Below are positions 51,546 to 62,106 of a stretch of 64,000 nucleotides of DNA, one piece after another. Numbering within the stretch: position 1 is the first letter of the stretch; each line of letters begins with the position of its first letter. The DNA lies in NCBI RefSeq assembly GCF_000006405.1, contig NW_003205389.1, forward strand, positions 54,820 to 118,819. The letters are read 5' to 3'. The notes under the pieces were generated by a model. It searched no databases, was not told where the DNA came from, and saw nothing but the letters and a program-made list of their open reading frames with translations. This DNA comes from Perkinsus marinus ATCC 50983. Its lineage: Eukaryota > Perkinsozoa > Perkinsida > Perkinsidae. The position numbers and the translations under genes are program-made.

Positions 51546-54500
51546 TCACTCACCGACTTCCAATAAATGTATCTGCCCATCGGCCTAGGACCCATAGCAT
51601 CCAGTGTATTCCTACCGTTCGAACATCAGACTCGGAGAATCTCTGACCGCACAGAGGACACTTCCTATTCCGTGCTTGTATCTGATGATAATGGACGTGG
51701 GTTAGCCTCCAGGCGAACTCTCCTACCATGGTCTCGTTAACACAAGTTCGACAGAAACAATGCATGCACTTTTGCAGTGCAACCTGCTTATCATTCTGCT
51801 GGCAGATCGAGCACTTCACTTTCAACTACACGAATGAAGACTGCATCGAATTTCACGACCATGTCGATCATCTACTCGGTAAGCTCGAACCTCCTCCTGC
51901 TCTATGATAGACATTGCCTGAGCCTTATCATCCACTACTGCCCCTGGCGATGGTGATTGACCAGACCCTGAGGAGGCATCATACTACTACAAGATACCAT
52001 CACAACGCCGTTACCTTCCACTCCACTCACTACGTGTCCGCTGCCCGACGATCGTGCCTAAGAGAAATACAGAAGACTTGCAACTCACTCTCCTCAACAA
52101 GCAAGGAACACTGGTAGACCCACTTTCTCAAGTTGGCGAGTTAGTCGAATATTAGTTTTCTCCACCTCCAGAATCCTCTTGTTCTTCTCCCTGCAATCAG
52201 CTTGACATTTATCAGCCACACCTTGCGAGCACAGACACAATAGTGAATACCATCACGATTTTCGACACGGCACCTTTGAGCATTGTTATGGTGCTCTTGA
52301 ACGACTCCATCTTCTCCTTCTGCTCCGCTACTATCGTCTGAGGATCTAGTTCTCAAGCATAACCTCCCAAAACAAACCAACCTCAAGTTGCATCCTACAC
52401 TGGCCCATAGCCGCAAGACTATTATTATTGCTCTGCTGTGCCTGCATACCACACTTCCGTCAACTCATCATTCCTCTACCCTACAAGCTGATTCTCCTGC
52501 ATCGAGGCTCCATTAGCCTGCCTATGCGCCGACTCCAACGCTTGCACATGCTTCTGCAGAGCGTCCCTCTCCTCGGTCTGAGCACAGCCATCCGGATCAT
52601 CCCTTCTCGCTTCGCCTCACCAGTCGCTGAATGATCCCAAGACTCTCATTCTTCTGTCGAAGAGCATCCCAGTAGTTATCCACCACTCGAGCATTCTGAA
52701 GCTCTTGTACCTGACAGTGTCGCTCAATATCGCCGCCGAGAGCATGTGAGAGCCTCTTCACCTTAGCCGCTTGAGACAACCGAGAAAACTCCGACTTGTG
52801 ATCATCAACACCAGAAACAACGGTCTAATATTAACATACCATTGGATACAAAATACCACACAAACCGCTACAGTACATCAACCTGCTTCCGTAGAGACGC
52901 CATTCTCTCCTTCAGTTTAGTGCTATGCCTCTGTTCGGCATCCAACAACTGTTGTATTCTGGCCAACTCTGCCGACTTATACTATAACAGAACCGATGTG
53001 GAACAAGTTCGAGCCGACCAACTAGACTCACTTCAAGATCGACCTGCGTCTTCACCAATGAACTCGCCATCTTGTGACACACGCTTTTGAGAGACTCATT
53101 AGATGCCAGACATCTACACTGCTTCTGCTCTTTAAGAACAGCCCGTTCCTCCTCCAAACGCTCAGCCTGTTACCCTGATCTACTACTCCCCATACGATCC
53201 CCATAAACTACCTTTCGAACATCCTCTCGTCGCTCCTCTTCCATCTTCAGCATCTTGGCAGTCGCCTCTTTCTCCGCATCGTGAAGATTACGACATTCCT
53301 CTTGCCGCGCATCCAAGTCTGTTTGATACCTACCATCAATCCGTCAACTCAGATTGCACCATCCAAACTTGAATACGTCGAGAAGAACTCCTCCATCACT
53401 TTATACCGCTCCTCCCGTGCCTTATTCACCGCAACCGAGGCATCACAATCTACCCAGGGAGTGGTAAAAAGCCATGATAGCAACTCAGTACTAGGCAGTA
53501 GTCACCTGCTTTCAGCTTCGTCACTTCCGCTCTCAAACTACCAACCTCAGAGGCCGAACGCATGAGCCTTTCTCGCATCGTTTCTGAGGGATGACCGACA
53601 GCAATATTTCACTCGATGTCCATTTTCTACACCCTCACCCGAGCAGGAGTTGCCGATTCTCTGCGATTCGTTCAATTTCTGTTGGAGAAGTTCGATCTTA
53701 GACTGACAAAGAAGACACGTCTCTCTTTCTCATCCAGCCTCGTTTCGCCACGTGTACTACGTTATGATCAGTTTCAAGCTTGGCTGCTCTATCTCGCCAC
53801 ACGTCTCGGTCACGTTTCATCTGAATGCGACTGGTCCATTGGGGAGAACATCACATGTCCTCTTACCGCACTGAGAGACTCCTGCAGAGCCGTGCATGAA
53901 GTCGACTCACGAGCAGATAACATCTGAAATGGCGTATTGAGTGGCGATATAGATTAACGCTGCTCACTGTAAGCTGAGTCCTCAGCCGATCTACTTCATC
54001 CATCAACTCACGACGTTCTCTCTCTGACCTCGCCAAGGCCGGTACGGCAGCTGACCAAGAACAACCATCACGCACACCATGTCCAGGAAATCACAAGCAA
54101 CAACCGATGTCATTGCATGTAATGATGAGTTCCCTTTTCTGTCCTTTTGCTGTTACCTTCCTCTGCCGATCCTTCCTCAGGGTTCAATACATTAAAACGA
54201 TCCGGATTAAGCTGATGCCTCAGACGGACCACTTGCTTGACAAGTAACTGATGACTTCGTATAAACTACCGCATCCCTCCAAAGAACAAAGCCACTGTTC
54301 GTCCGAGATCGTATCCTTTACGTTTTTCTCGCATTGAACATCCTCCAATTCATTCTCTAATTTATCAGCTCTCTCCTTCTCGGTATCAGCCTTAGCCTCG
54401 AGCTGAGACGTTTTGACTACTGCAAAGGATCCAGCTTGGCTTCGGAGTTGCCCAATAACCTGCAGATACACCAACAATCACTCACTGCTACTGTCACAGA

Positions 54501-55195
54501 TAACACGCCACTGCTAAGAATCTGCACTCATTCTACCTCGTCAATGAGGTCGCTCGACACCAACAGCTGAGCTTCATCCGCCTCTATATCGAATGCTTTA
54601 GCTACTCGTAGCCACCTGAACCAAGATTAACACAACGATGCCACATCAGCTACTACAAAGGTAATTACACATTCTTCAGCACACTTGCATTGGCCAATTC
54701 CTCTTCCATCTGTTTAGAAGTCTTCTCTAATTTACTATAGTCTTGCCGATGCTGGATAAGCCGTGTCTTCAACTGGGAGTTCTACTCAAAACGATGGAGG
54801 TGATGCCAGATACTTCTCCTTTTTACCATCCTCAGCAAGATCTGTGGCGTCAGACTATCCTCCATTATACTATCGCGAGTCTCTAAAACTACTCCACCAG
54901 CCTGAGTAACCGCGACAAGCTAAACTAGTGCCCAAGTGTCTTGGAACTCTAGGAGAGAAAGACGTCCCGGTGCAACCGAGATACCACCACGACACCATAT
55001 TACTCCAATAGTGTGAGTGACCCCTGAGCTGGTCGGGGCTGGATTGGTAGGACTGGACGTATTCCCTGCAGCAGCAGCAGCAACATCACTGTTGGTGCCT
55101 AAACTTTTCCTCCGGCGTTTAGTTGAAGGCGTTTCGGAAGGCGAGCGGGATCGAGATCCCCTACTACTGCCTGGAGAGGGGGATGGTAGAGGCAT
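51546..55195 (-). CDS. BRE1: BRE1-like E3 ubiquitin ligase (coiled coil plus C-terminal RING)
   Basis: Bre1 (RNF20/40) monoubiquitinates histone H2B with Rad6. The ATG at 55195 starts a basic Ser/Pro region (SPGSSRGSRSRSPSETPSTK, RRRKS). Many small exons then give long coiled coil: KTRLIQHRQDYSKLEKTSKQ (about 54770-54710), LEAKADTEKERADKLENELE (about 54400-54340), RSERERRELMDEVDRLRTQL (about 54030-53970), EEERAVLKEQKQCRCL (about 53155), VKRLSHALGGDIERHCQVQE (about 52760). The C-terminal RING is KCSICQQNDKQVALQKCMHC then FCRTCVNETM; a 45-base intron (GTAGGAG...CATCAG) joins IQARNRKCPLCGQRFSESDV, and a second intron (GTAGGAAT...CCTAG) leads to ADGQIHLLEVGE and TGA at 51546-51548. All RING ligands are present. 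C-terminal RING after long coiled coil is the Bre1 layout; another coiled-coil RING ligase is possible. Confidence 0.75.
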
Positions 55196-56479
55196 CGGAT
55201 AGCAATACCATCAACACACTGCAGCAGTACTTCCGCGTGAGACTAGTTCATACTATGTACGTAACCCTAACGTCGCAATATTGCTACACCGATCGAGTTG
55301 AGTCAGCATCGGCTGATGGAACAGTAACGAAGGGCGTGTCGGAAGATACGGCTAGTGAGCTATTACTCCTTGAACTCCGCATAGTACACCTCTGAAAAAC
55401 TTTAGTAACGCAGTTTAAGCACTGAGCAGTGTCCGTACGAGCGAAGCAGGAGAAACATTCCAGAGCCGTCAATCAGTTCAACGTCACTATACTCCTATAA
55501 AAACCCTAAGGACCAGTTATTTGCTCGTGGCTATCAGTGATATTGACAGAAATAATATCAAAAGTTGCTAATCGGAAGGCAAAGGCCCGTAAACCAACCG
55601 CAAACTGATAGTTCGACCTAAACGCACCTGATCTACCCCAACATTGCCAGGTACAGGAGTTCCTTTGACTACTACGAACCCAAAGATGTCCATGAACCAA
55701 GAATCATAATGCTCGAATGTGGAACAAGGCTAACGTCAAGCTACACCATGTGATATGCCAAGGCCAGTCGCGAACATGCAGTAGAATTGGTCTGACAAGC
55801 GGTATTTGTCTTATCAACAGCAACAACGATTTGTGCATTCCGGTGGATGCCATGACAGTAAACCAAGACATATCTTAGGACGGCAACGATACCATTGGCA
55901 TAGCTGCCCCAACCTGGAGAAATTGACTTCACTGAGACGTATGCTGGGGTGGCATAGCTGCCCCCCACCCCTTCTAAAGTGTAGCTGCTGGTGAATAGTA
56001 ATCGATTACTGGGGCGGTCGCAACTGCTTTAACAAAAAAGCGCGCGCCCACAACCTGATCAATATGGGGGATAGCATTCACATCATCCACTCGTTGAAGT
56101 ATATAATTCCTTCTATGATCTAGAATGGGCTTTTGAATGAACTTGTGCCTGCTGCACGAGGCTTGGGGAATGTCTTGACAAGGCCTATGGAGTCCAAAAA
56201 AGCTTGGACGGCGTAATTATCGGAGGTTCTCTTTGCGGCTTGGGATGATTGGCTGGACAATCCGGATCACTCCGCTGCGATGCTTGAAATGGGAATCGGC
56301 TGAGGACTCCCCGCATCAAATGACCCCGCGGAAGCAGCCGCTTTATGATTAACAGGTTCAGTACCGGAAGCTGATGCTTTCCTCAGTGAAGGTGGTATAC
56401 TCAGCTTCCGAGGATATTCGAGTAGACCCGAACGACGATGGTTCATTGCTGGAGGATGGCTGACCATTCATGTCTCTTG
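55196..56479. other. Unassigned region upstream of BRE1
   Basis: Short frames on both strands without family resemblance. A repeated GGCATAGCTGCCCC string occurs near 55895 and 55952. Possible start of the plus-strand gene that follows. Confidence 0.35.
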
Positions 56480-59300
56480 ACGTGCTAGAGGCTACCGTGT
56501 GGCCAGAGCTGTTAGAGATATACTCTACGGTAAACGGGCCCAAAACTGTGTTCCAGTATGTGGAGATCCCTGACGAGCCGTGGACCTTATTTTCGAAGTA
56601 GGCCAGAGCACAGCATTGCCGGTGTATGTGGCTGATACTTTGTGGCATCTCGAAGGTCCTGGGGAATACGCGACGGATATCTCAGTGCGTCAGAATGAGG
56701 CATGTAACGGTCTACAGAATTAAGCCGTTCTTAGAGGGATGGGTGGTAAGTTGCAACGGTGAATATCCTGCCCAATGCTGAGGTAGTCGCAACGAGTGCG
56801 CTGTGGATCCCGATCGTTATACCATGATAGTATTGGAGATTGTGAAGGGAAATGTGGAGCGGGACGCTGAGCTGGGCCTGCCTCGGTGAGGCAAGCGATA
56901 GACACGGGGGTTCTCCTGAGAGTAGTCGACAAACACATCATCGTGATCTCCTCGCAGGGTCCTGCGGCTCTTGAAGGTGGAATGATGGATTTGGAAGCGG
57001 AAATGACCTGCCCGATTCAGATCAGTGTCGAATCGCGTGACATGCCGGTATGGGAGATGAGGTACCTCAAAGTCTGGACCGGACTCCTGTACTCTCGGCG
57101 ACTGAGCCATCTTCTGAAGACGGTATGACTTTCGCTACTGCTAACGATAGTTACTAGAAGTATGGCTGTATTATCGATGATGTGAATGTTGTTATGAGAA
57201 ACTTGTTAGTGAACCCGCATGCTTAGCCCGCATGCTTTTTGCGTTATGCTTGAGGTCAACTTCTTCCTCTTGTTGTTGGAGTTGCCTGCCGGAGAAGGAT
57301 CATCTTATTCTCTGACTCAACACTTGATCTGCAACTGTGTCCTCAATAGGAAGCATGGTGCTTGTTTCTTATTACATCTCGTGTTAGTTCCAGTAATTGA
57401 GTCAATACATCTCGGGGGCGTTTTGTGTGTAGAGTCTGCAGTGGTGATAGGTTGAATAGAAGCAATGAGAGGGGCATTCGGATGACTTCGGATTCATATG
57501 CTAATCGCGGTAGCTAAGATGCTCGCTGGTAGGGGGGAGCATGCAACAATAGGCGTGCCAGTCGGCGCCTTGTCGGGAGGATGACAGACTTACCCCCAGA
57601 TTGAGTCACTGGGGTTGAGCATTGTAATGTTAGCGCCAACTAGGAAGCAGAGAGTAACTGGTATCAGCCCTGCATTTAAGAAGAGGAGGGTCAGTGGTAA
57701 TGAGATAGTAGGACAGGAACATGTACCGGAGGCTGTAGTCAGCACCGAGGTCAGGTCATTGCAGCTAACAGTAGAAAAGGGCATGTGTGTAGGTATGCGA
57801 ATTGGAGGTGGTTGATGTGATGCGCTTCTATTTTGACGACGCTGAGGAAGGTGTCCCTCCGGCCTACGTAGAATGCATTTACACATGTGTTGAGGGATAA
57901 GTATTGTTCAGGTTCATCAATCCTTTGACGAGACAGAGTCGTTTGTGTGGCTAAAGTCCCTCACGCCCTTAGTTATCCGTATCGATGTCGATACCCGAGA
58001 CCTGAGCGTTGGGATCAATTTCGAACATCCTAAAGTAAAGATGATGTTGTCCAATTGAGAAAGTGCTGAGGAAGTTTTGTCAGATGCCTAATGACAAGCT
58101 TATGAAGGCGGCTTACAAGCGCCATTGTGATACTCTTCTTGCACGCATGCACACGGCTCGCTTCTCGCCGTTAGTGAGAGTCCCAGCTCAGGGAGTGACA
58201 GTAGGGAGGTTGCTCCTCTTGTCAGACACTAAAGCCTTTCTACGGCGGTTGCAAGGCCTTCCGACTGGGGATGAACGGCAAAGACAATAGCCTACTGAAG
58301 AAACTGAAGGCCATCCCACGTCCAACGGCGTATGCCTCGGCCCTGCCATCAACACTAGAGCTCGTTACTGTAGCAGTGAAGCACTTCTCAACGCTAGGGA
58401 AAGGGCTCCCATTGCAGATACCGGAGTCTCTGTATGAGTTCTGGCGTCGAGTTGAATGGCTCATGCTTTGGTTCATTGACGCCAGTGGCACCATAGACTT
58501 GCCCTCTGCTACGGATGGAGATCGGGAGGAGTGTGGTATCGGCGGCAGGTCGGTTTGGCCAGTAGAAGGGGAAGGCATATATGCGTTGTTCTTAGATGGA
58601 CATTATACCTCTTACGCGATGCCTTAACGCATCGGATAAAGACCTGTGCATCTGTATATAGTTTCCCGTTGCTTGTTGAGGATGGTAAGAGGCGTATAAG
58701 AGTTGCTCAGTTCCTAACCATGCCGAGCGAACAGAAAAAGGTGAGATCGGGGCTCGTCAATGGTCTACACGGCGACCAAAGTCATTTGTGAGTAGGGCTA
58801 TGGTGGGATACTGTACCATCATATTGCGACAGCAGCTATGGCGACTGACAACCTCGACGAGATTACATTCGAAGACCCAAGTCTGGGTAAGTGTTGCCGA
58901 CCATACAACAATCCTATGGTATGTTTATAGGCATGCAGAGCCTGAGGCAGGTCGTTACTCTGGCTCTGTGCTTTAAAGCCTTCCCAGACCTCCTACCTGA
59001 GAATAGGCGTCGGGATCCTATGATCATCGCGGCGGTCCTCAAGATTCCTATGAGCCTTGCTAGACGTATTGCTGAACTTGAATGGGTGAGACGAAGGCAT
59101 CAGATGGAGTCATGAGATCAGCCTTTCTACAGTTTGCTGTGAAGCATTATCCATCCGCTTGCTCGCCCAGCATCGACAGTCTGTGTAGGAAGGAGTCGAA
59201 GGCTTTAGGTGCGGAGAGGTTAGCATACAAGCAGAGGCAGAGGAAATACTGTGCACCTGAGTACGTCATGTGGCCGCCTTCTCGGGGATCACTTGTGTGA
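56480..59300 (+). CDS. Plus-strand exon series, unidentified protein(s)
   Basis: Exon-sized plus-strand frames in succession look coding but were not joined fully: SLDVLEATVWPELLEIYSTV with GPKTVFQYVEIPDEPWTLFS (about 56480-56600), RVVDKHIIVISSQGPAALEG to a segment ending LKVWTGLLYSRRLSHLLK (about 56920-57120), MLAPTRKQRVTGISPAFKKR (about 57625-57790), FCQMPNDKLMKAAYKRHCDT (58063-58285), LVTVAVKHFSTLGKGLPLQI then SLYEFWRRVEWLMLWFIDAS (about 58290-58625), LRQVVTLALCFKAFPDLLPE (about 58935-59080) and a last basic frame ending about 59300. Helical composition with Leu/Ala spacing suggests alpha-solenoid parts, like the PPR-like gene just downstream, but no motif is firm. It may be one gene or two. 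Listed so that the region is not taken as empty. Confidence 0.35.
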
Positions 59301-59619
59301 TGACTTTAGCGACTCTGATTTCCCTGAGGACTTCATAGAGCTGGGGGCTTCTCAACAAAAAGCAATCGTGAAGGAGATCCTCCAAGTAGTACCATAGAGT
59401 ATGATCACAGCGCCAGTACTGTGTCCTCAGGCTAGATGGGTTAGTTACATTAGTAACATGGTACACTCAGTAGTTGAGGCCAGACGACTCTCCAAGCTAC
59501 TCTCGACCTCAGGATAGGCGTTGCAGCCTGGCTCATCTTGGAATACAATGAATATCTCAATAACATTTTCTTGCATTGCCCGCTTCACACGAGTTGAGTT
59601 CACTGGTCGTACCTGCTGG

Positions 59620-59841
59620 TCAGTTGAGTTTGTCTTTATAGTTTAGTGGCATCGTGCTGTGTGCAGGAGGGTAGTAGTTCAGATGCCTTCCATGTACTCT
59701 GTACGGTGGCTGCACACCGAGGCATCGCGAGTCACGATAGTAGGGCCAGTTCACAGAACAATCGCTTTTTAGGCATACCCACGGCGCTTGGATGATGATG
59801 ATGGTGACCAGAAGGACAAGCTCGAAGGAGCTGTTTGCCAT
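59620..59841 (-). CDS. Small putative secreted protein
   Basis: A complete ATG frame of 73 residues. The N-terminus FELVLLVTIIIIQAPWVCL is a good signal peptide; the mature part is short, aromatic and Pro-rich (DSRCLGVQPPYRVHGRHLNY) with three cysteines in total. Single exon. No homologue recognised, and chance cannot be excluded at this length. Confidence 0.35.
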   Translation of the reverse strand: MANSSFELVLLVTIIIIQAPWVCLKSDCSVNWPYYRDSRCLGVQPPYRVHGRHLNYYPPAHSTMPLNYKDKLN

Positions 59842-59960
59842 TCGCTCAAAACTAGCAAGTCAGCACAGGCTGCCCTAAAGGAATGAAAACGATGTTTCTC
59901 GGAGTTTGGCTTTTGTGTTGTGGTGGCCAAGGTGGACCATGTAGGTATTCGGCAAGATTC

Positions 59961-61171
59961 ATGTTTCGTGCTAGGAGCATTCGGCCACGGCTTGCCTTTA
60001 CGCCGGACCGTATTAACGTTGAACGCCCTCTGTTGAAGAGTGAGATCAAGGGCAACGAAATCGACCAGGCTTGTGGAAAAAGTGGTAATGTTGAAGGCCA
60101 AGAACACACTGTTGCGTCGCTGGTGCGCACAGTTTAGTAATTTCTATTACAGGTCATTTCAACCATAAAAAGGTGACAATTGACGGGCTGTACGAAGTCA
60201 TTAGGCTTGCGGAAACGTAGGTTAGCCTCATCAATGGTCGTGGTTTATGATGCTTTCAAACCAGGCCTATAGAGTACGGCACGTGCATGGTGACGCTGAA
60301 TCGGTATTATAATCTTGGAGTAGATTTGAGAGACCCCGTGCTCACTACTAAGTTGTTGGCTTGCGCCATTAGGCTGAAGCGGAAGGATGAGGCTGTAGAG
60401 CTCACTAAGGCATGGTAAGCGCTACTGTCCATCTTCTTATCAACACAGAGTGAACTAATCAGGCAAAAGTGGCTGCGATATCCCCCTAATCCGAAACTGC
60501 TGCATGCATTGATGATCGGCCTTAACGCCTTAAATGATGCTCATGCAACCCGCGACATTTTGGGGGTGAGTGGAAATTAATTATTCTTCCGCGGAGTTCT
60601 CCAACTATTCGGCTCTTCCTAGGCTATACGTTCGAATTGGGCTATGGATGTTAGCAGTATACCGTACGAGATGGCCATCGAAGCCTTCTGTGCATCGGGA
60701 CAATCGGACGAGGTTGCCTTGCTCTGGACTGATGCAGTGGACACTATGGGTATAGTATTGCCCTGTGAAGCCCATGTCAATGTCATGGTGTGTGCTCTAA
60801 TGAATGGGGACGTTGAGCTTGCTAAGGAAGTTGAGCGTAAAGGGCTCCCACAAGGAGGTATGCGCCCACGACCAGCGAGATGCTTGGCGGCACAAGCCTG
60901 GCTGAAGTTCGTAGTGGGAGATGCGGCTTGGCTACGTCAAGCGGAAGAGGCTATGAAAGAGGCCAGGAGGATAGGTAACCAGAGTGCTTCAGTTGGCTGC
61001 TTCACTTGATCGCTTCCAGGTACTCTTGGAAATCAGCCAATATTCCATCCTGGTTTTGTCAAGTCTCTATTGAATGCTGGTGCCGAGGGGAACGAAAACG
61101 CTGCGAAATTTAGTGTGAAAGCGGAGACAGTACTTGGCCGCTTTTATACTGGCACAACTTCTACGGCCTGA
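59961..61171 (+). CDS. Helical-repeat (PPR-like) protein, probably mitochondrial
   Basis: PPR proteins bind organellar RNA through tandem two-helix repeats. Exons 60265-60414, 60463-60565 and 60623 to about 60981 join in phase across 48- and 57-base introns; a further 45-base intron (GTAACC...TTCCAG) leads to the last exon, ending with TGA at 61169-61171. Repeat-like helices: LLACAIRLKRKDEAVELTKA, PNPKLLHALMIGLNALNDAH, PYEMAIEAFCASGQSDEVAL, EAHVNVMVCALMNGDVELAK and CLAAQAWLKFVVGDAAW, at roughly 35-residue spacing. Upstream, an exon with TIDGLYEVIRLAET joins in phase. The proposed start at 59961 (MFRARSIRPRLAFTPDR) resembles a mitochondrial presequence, but the junction between that exon and the next was not resolved. 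TPR or another alpha-solenoid is the alternative to PPR. Confidence 0.6.
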
Positions 61172-61704
61172 CGACACTGTCGCATGTGTATATGTGTTTC
61201 TGATAATACCCTGTTCAGTGTAAGCATATCATTCATAGAGGTGGAAAGCGGCAATTAACGACTGAACAAAAGAGGTTTCGGAAATCCCCAAGTAACAGAC
61301 TTTTTGACAAGAGAATTCTTTCCAACGCTCACCTAGATCGTTGAAAGCCCTCAAGTTACATCTGTTGTGTATGAGACAAATTACATCGGACGAATAAAAA
61401 TTGTAGTTCGGACATCCGCTGTGGAATATGAAGTATTAACACAGGGTGTTACTTGTGATATGACTATCTAAATGAACTTTTTGAACAATTGGTAAGTTTC
61501 GATCTGAACAAGAGAATTGTTATACGAGGGAAGACGACTGGCAGTTGCTCACAAGCGGGCTAAGGGGTGGGTTGATAGATGAAAACCCTCCCTTGCCTGT
61601 GTATCCATCGCAACTTAGCCTCTCCATCAAGAAAGAAGATACATGATACCCTGGGGATAAAAATGAAGTCTAATGAAAGTCAAAAGCTCATCTTGAACTT
61701 CATC
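61172..61704. other. Convergent intergenic region
   Basis: Between the 3' ends of the PPR-like gene and secreted protein 3. AT-richer than its surroundings; nothing else recognised. Confidence 0.5.
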
Positions 61705-62106
61705 TTAGCAAGGATAGGGCGCCCCCTCGCAGTCCTTGTCAGTTGGGTGGTAGCAAAGAGACCCATCTGACTTCTGGATGATACCGGAGCATACAGGGGG
61801 GGTCTGCCAAGACTTACAGTAGGTACCTCTGTCAGAGTTCTTGCACTGGGGAAGGGTATCGCATGCTGCCTGGCAACCCTGGCACGCGACAGGCTCAAGT
61901 GTAGAGTCATCACAGGTCTCTTGCTCAGCAGGCTGGAAGCAGTATCCACAGCCTTGATGGTACAGCCCAAAGCATACACCATTGCTCTTGCAATAGCTAC
62001 CAAACTTGGACTGAGCGCAGGCAGGATTACTGTCGCATATATCTTGGCAGGTGTCACTCATAGCGAGGCCAAGAGTAAGGAGGAGGATAGTGGAGCGGGC
62101 CAACAT
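61705..62106 (-). CDS. Secreted Cys-rich protein 3 (two YCK domains)
   Basis: Single exon, 133 residues, ATG at 62106. The signal peptide MLARSTILLLTLGLAMS is followed by a mature chain with 20 cysteines in about 115 residues. Two related domains: CQDICDSNPACAQSKFGSYC then KSNGVCFGLYHQGCGYC, and CQAACDTLPQCKNSDRGTYC then KSWQTPPVCSGIIQKSDGSL with CYHP. Domain 1 matches the Cys spacing of the protein at 10214-10864 (C-x3-C-x5-C-x(5)-G-x-YCK...VC-x-G), and domain 2 contains the YCK-x-W...PVC-x-G string of the protein at 49606-50601, so it bridges the two. It ends at a TGA-free frame with TAA at 61705. Probably disulphide-rich and extracellular; no enzymatic motif. Confidence 0.8.
   Translation of the reverse strand: MLARSTILLLTLGLAMSDTCQDICDSNPACAQSKFGSYCKSNGVCFGLYHQGCGYCFQPAEQETCDDSTLEPVACQGCQAACDTLPQCKNSDRGTYCKSWQTPPVCSGIIQKSDGSLCYHPTDKDCEGAPYPC

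Noticed and set aside
16630-61171. Operon-like cluster of RNA-processing genes (CBF5, PUS7-like, NOG2, LSM7, PPR-like)
   Set aside because: The genes are on different strands with transposons and unrelated genes between them; most likely ordinary housekeeping density.
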